DNA of 22,257 bases, taken from the IMG/VR virus record IMGVR_UViG_3300025648_000097, positions 1-22,257 of that record. The stretch is one strand, 5' to 3'. Below are positions 20,639-22,257 of the stretch, piece by piece (positions within the stretch are counted from its first letter, which is position 1; every line of letters begins with the position of its first letter). A model generated the notes under the pieces. That model saw only the letters and a list, made by a program, of their open reading frames with translations, was not told the origin of the DNA and did no database searches. A program made the position numbers and the translations under genes. Origin of the DNA: a virus.

Positions 20639-20918
20639 AAAAAGGGTAGATGAGAACCAAAAGCAAATAATTCATACTTTTATTGCTTTAGGAGCTTCTG
20701 TCCTTAATCTTTCAAGAGTTGGAGAAGGCTGTCCAGATATTCTGATTGGTTATAAAAAACATAGTGTCCTTTGTGAAATAAAGAAAGATAGCAAGTCAAC
20801 TTTTACTGAGCCCCAAGTCAAATTTATGCAAGAATGGCGAGGTGGACCAGTAAGCAGAATTGATTCCGTAGATGCTGCTATTCGCTTAATTAAAATGCTT
20901 GACATGGATAATCAATAA
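20625..20918 (+). CDS. VRR-NUC nuclease (Holliday-junction resolvase-like)
   Basis: This 97-residue protein has the VRR-NUC layout: a helix (NQKQIIHTFIALGASVLNLSR), GCPDILIGY with Asp38, VLCEIKKD with Glu51 and Lys53, then FTEPQVKFMQEW with Gln64, and SVDAAI. Small phage VRR-NUC proteins are held to be structure-specific nucleases that resolve branched DNA (known for the family). It lies beside the Ref-like nuclease at the end of the replication operon, directly before a terminator-like hairpin. Confidence 0.86.
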   Translation: MTYYKKRVDENQKQIIHTFIALGASVLNLSRVGEGCPDILIGYKKHSVLCEIKKDSKSTFTEPQVKFMQEWRGGPVSRIDSVDAAIRLIKMLDMDNQ

Positions 20919-20932
20919 GGCAAAATGTTAAA

Positions 20933-20955
20933 ACTAGAATATTTCTAGTCTTTTT
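20933..20955 (+). terminator. Rho-independent terminator-like hairpin
   Basis: ACTAGAA (20933-20939), a three-base loop TAT, and TTCTAGT (20943-20949) form a perfect seven-pair stem, followed by C and five T. The stem is AT-rich, so termination may be partial. It closes the replication operon. Confidence 0.62.
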
Positions 20956-20973
20956 GATCAAAAGGAAAACAAA

Positions 20974-21231
20974 ATGGCAATGGGCAAAACAAGCAATCCA
21001 AACTCTACAGCAGGTATTCCTGCTAAGGGTGTAGTAGTTCCTAAAGGTGCAAGCAAGGCAGATATGTCTGGTGAGCGCATGGAAAAGTCGCATCGTGGTG
21101 GTGTTGCAATGGGTAAAGAAGATGCTATTGGCTCTGACAAAGAGTTCAATACAGGCCGTACTAGCGGTATCTGCTATGACCATAAGCGCACAACTTATGC
21201 GATGGAAGATAAGTATGAGAAAAAGAACTAA
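20974..21231 (+). CDS. Small basic Gly/Lys/Ser-rich protein, unknown
   Basis: This 85-residue protein, MAMGKTSNPNSTAGIPAKGV, continues PKGASKADMSGERMEKSHRGG and VAMGKEDAIGSDKEFNTGRTSG, ending CYDHKRTTYAMEDKYEKKN. AMGK occurs twice. It has little hydrophobic core, so it may be flexible and basic, perhaps binding nucleic acid. A ribosome site (AAAGGA, 20960-20965) is good. It sits alone between two hairpins, so it may be expressed at its own level. Similar small proteins seem to occur in related phages, but no function is known. Confidence 0.68.
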   Translation: MAMGKTSNPNSTAGIPAKGVVVPKGASKADMSGERMEKSHRGGVAMGKEDAIGSDKEFNTGRTSGICYDHKRTTYAMEDKYEKKN

Positions 21232-21241
21232 ATAGAAAAGC

Positions 21242-21277
21242 GATAAAGGGGGAAGCCTCACTTACTCCCCCCTTATC
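21242..21277. other. Strong hairpin between two genes
   Basis: GATAA-A-GGGGGA (21242-21253) pairs with TCCCCC-C-TTATC (21266-21277), with one A-C mismatch and a 12-base loop. No T-run follows on the plus strand; on the minus strand the flank is only loosely T-rich. It could end transcription, protect a 3' end or be a processing site. It lies 30 bases before the GTG start of the HNH gene. Confidence 0.55.
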
Positions 21278-21306
21278 TGACCAACAATGTAAATCGGAGA
21301 TACAAA

Positions 21307-21756
21307 GTGGCTACCGAAACTATACTGACTAAAGAATTACTTCACAATTTATTTAATTATTGTGATGGTATTCTTTATTGGAAAAAAAGAAATGGTAATA
21401 AAGCTGGCACTAATGGTGGCAGATACCTTCAAACAGCAGTAAATAAAAAGCTTTATGGTAACCATAGGCTTATTTTTATGATGTTTCATGGCTATATGCC
21501 TGAAGTTGTAGACCATATAGATGGAAATGCTTACAACAATTCAATAGAAAACCTTAGAGAAGCCACTTATGCTCAAAATTGTCTTAATTCAAAATTAAGA
21601 AAAGATAGCAAAACTGGCGCAAAAGGTGTTACAAAATCAGGAAATAAATACCGAGCAGTTTTATCTCTTGGAAGCTTTGATACTATAGAATTAGCCAAAA
21701 ATGCTGTAATAGAAGCTAGAAATAGGTATCATGGGGAGTATGCAAACCATGGATAG
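21307..21756 (+). CDS. HNH-AP2 homing-type endonuclease
   Basis: This 149-residue protein begins with GTG 21307 and CGGAG upstream. The HNH domain (about 50-92) has HRLIFMMFHGYMPEVVDHIDGNAYNNSIENLR, with H53, D69-H70, N74, N78 and N82. An AP2-like DNA-binding domain (about 103-149) has TGAKGVTKSGNKYRAVLSLGSFDTIELA. This fusion is typical of free-standing phage homing endonucleases that spread between genomes by cutting a target in a neighbouring gene. No intron is evident around it. It overlaps the next gene, which is unusual for a freshly inserted element and suggests it has been fixed. Confidence 0.86.
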   Translation: MATETILTKELLHNLFNYCDGILYWKKRNGNKAGTNGGRYLQTAVNKKLYGNHRLIFMMFHGYMPEVVDHIDGNAYNNSIENLREATYAQNCLNSKLRKDSKTGAKGVTKSGNKYRAVLSLGSFDTIELAKNAVIEARNRYHGEYANHG

Positions 21757-21964
21757 TTGCCAATCTTGCAGATTTTTTTCTGTTGGTGAAAGAATGGGAA
21801 TCTGTAAAAGGTTCCCTACTTCTGTTAATAAATCGACTGAAGACTGGTGTGGAGAGTGGGATTACCCTAAAAACCATGTAATTGAGGCCATCACCTCTGG
21901 ATTGACTGTTACTTTTAGCGAAGAACAACCAAAAAAGAAACCAGGAAGGCCAAGAAAACCATGA
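21749..21964 (+). CDS. Four-cysteine (zinc-ribbon-like) protein with AT-hook tail
   Basis: ATG 21749 (GGGGAG about ten bases upstream) gives 71 residues; ATG 21740 is possible. MDSCQSCRFFSVGERMGICK then DWCGEW supplies Cys4, Cys7, Cys19 and Cys34, able to bind a metal. The C-terminus PKKKPGRPRKP (61-71) contains the GRP core of an AT-hook, a minor-groove binder of AT-rich DNA. Small phage proteins with this cysteine pattern are common, and the added AT-hook suggests DNA binding. It overlaps the HNH gene and, by four bases, the GroES gene. Confidence 0.7.
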   Translation: MDSCQSCRFFSVGERMGICKRFPTSVNKSTEDWCGEWDYPKNHVIEAITSGLTVTFSEEQPKKKPGRPRKP

Positions 21965-22257
21965 AATTAAAGCCATTGCTAGACAAAATTGTAGTTAAAC
22001 CTGATGTGCGAGAGCTTTCTAGCATTATTTATGTTGACAACAAAGAAGTGGAAAATATGGGAACTGTCATCGCTGTAGGTCCTGGCAAGAAATTGCCTAA
22101 TGGTCGCAGAGAAGATATGCCTATAGAAGTCGGAGCTAGAGTCAGATTCGGAACTATGAATGATGACAAAGGTGAGGAATACTTAAAATACTTCCCTTAT
22201 GTTGAAGATGGGGTTAAGTACCTAGTCATGAGTTGGCAAGATATTTGTTTTCAGGAA
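21961..22257 (+). CDS. Phage GroES-like co-chaperonin, 3' truncated by the window
   Basis: ATG 21961 overlaps the preceding TGA (ATGA). The 99 visible codons read MKLKPLLDKIVVKP, a loop ELSSIIYVDNKEVENMG corresponding to the GroEL-binding mobile loop (hydrophobic IIY), GTVIAVGPGKKLPNG, and VGARVRFG, ending KYLVMSWQDICF. These are the conserved blocks of the Cpn10 family. Phage versions (T4 gp31) replace host GroES on GroEL to fold large capsid proteins. An extra charged stretch (NDDKGEEYLKYFPYVEDG) before the last strand is longer than in typical bacterial GroES. No stop is seen before the window ends. Confidence 0.88.
   Translation, partial: MKLKPLLDKIVVKPDVRELSSIIYVDNKEVENMGTVIAVGPGKKLPNGRREDMPIEVGARVRFGTMNDDKGEEYLKYFPYVEDGVKYLVMSWQDICFQE

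Noticed and set aside
20899-20927. Consensus TTGACA that might be a -35 box before the 20974 gene
   Set aside because: No acceptable -10 box occurs at 16-18 bases, and the sequence lies in the coding end of the VRR-NUC gene.
20890-21261. Minus-strand frame across the small basic gene and hairpin
   Set aside because: Antisense of the 20974-21231 gene, which has a good ribosome site; the antisense frame runs through the terminator-like hairpin.
1-22257. tRNA genes, integrase and attachment sites
   Set aside because: No cloverleaf-like sequence, recombinase motif or flanking direct repeat was recognised by eye; a tRNA scan would be decisive.

Overview
The window is an AT-rich stretch of a tailed bacteriophage genome (Caudoviricetes). 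It is almost fully coding, with short overlaps of the ATGA and TAATG type and no cellular genes in sight. A P22-type tail adaptor and DNA-stabilisation pair (gp4/gp10-like), ejection proteins including a lytic transglycosylase, and head-binding-domain tail fibres indicate a podovirus-like virion. The protein families resemble those in phages of Betaproteobacteria and of fresh or marine water. The host group is an inference and cannot be proved from the window. Terminase, portal, capsid, DNA polymerase and integrase genes are not seen and presumably lie outside.

Region 1 (1-2632, +) holds receptor-binding and tail-fibre genes: a 5'-truncated fibre, a small virion protein of the marine-phage type, a glycine-rich adhesin and a small chaperone-like protein. 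Region 2 (2641-12194, +) holds the tail and ejection module: gp4-like adaptor, gp10-like stabilisation protein, a small virion protein, a cupin-SET fusion, three ejection-type proteins (the last with an SLT domain), a second tail fibre and a tail-assembly chaperone. Region 3 (12194-14359, +) is the lysis cassette: several small membrane (holin-like) proteins, an Rz-like i-spanin with an Rz1-like lipoprotein o-spanin fully nested in its +1 frame, and a GH19 endolysin.

Region 4 (14448-17809, -) is a convergent, then divergent, early operon. It encodes a DUF1071/Sak-type annealing protein, a YqaJ/lambda-exonuclease-type nuclease and a small SSB-like protein with an acidic DIPF tail. Interleaved are uncharacterised small proteins and three single-TM microproteins of 29-32 residues. 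Region 5 (17810-17956) is a divergent promoter and operator region with a perfect GTGTA-N4-TACAC palindrome over the likely leftward -10 box.

Region 6 (17957-20918, +) carries a Cro/YdaS-like repressor, a DUF1376 replication initiator, a candidate helicase loader, small conserved phage proteins, a nuclease-fold protein that may lack its catalytic acidic residue, a Ref-like HNH nuclease and a VRR-NUC nuclease. Region 7 (20919-22257, +) has a terminator-like hairpin, a small basic protein, a second strong hairpin, an HNH-AP2 homing-type endonuclease, a four-cysteine protein with an AT-hook tail, and a phage GroES-like co-chaperonin cut by the window end.

The layout gives a recombination operon (left) and a replication operon (right) firing from one control region, with late tail and lysis genes converging on the left operon. 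Points that stand out are a beta-domain inserted into both P22-like tail proteins (with a second domain type nested inside one copy), the cupin-SET fusion inside the virion cluster, the microproteins, and the GroES.
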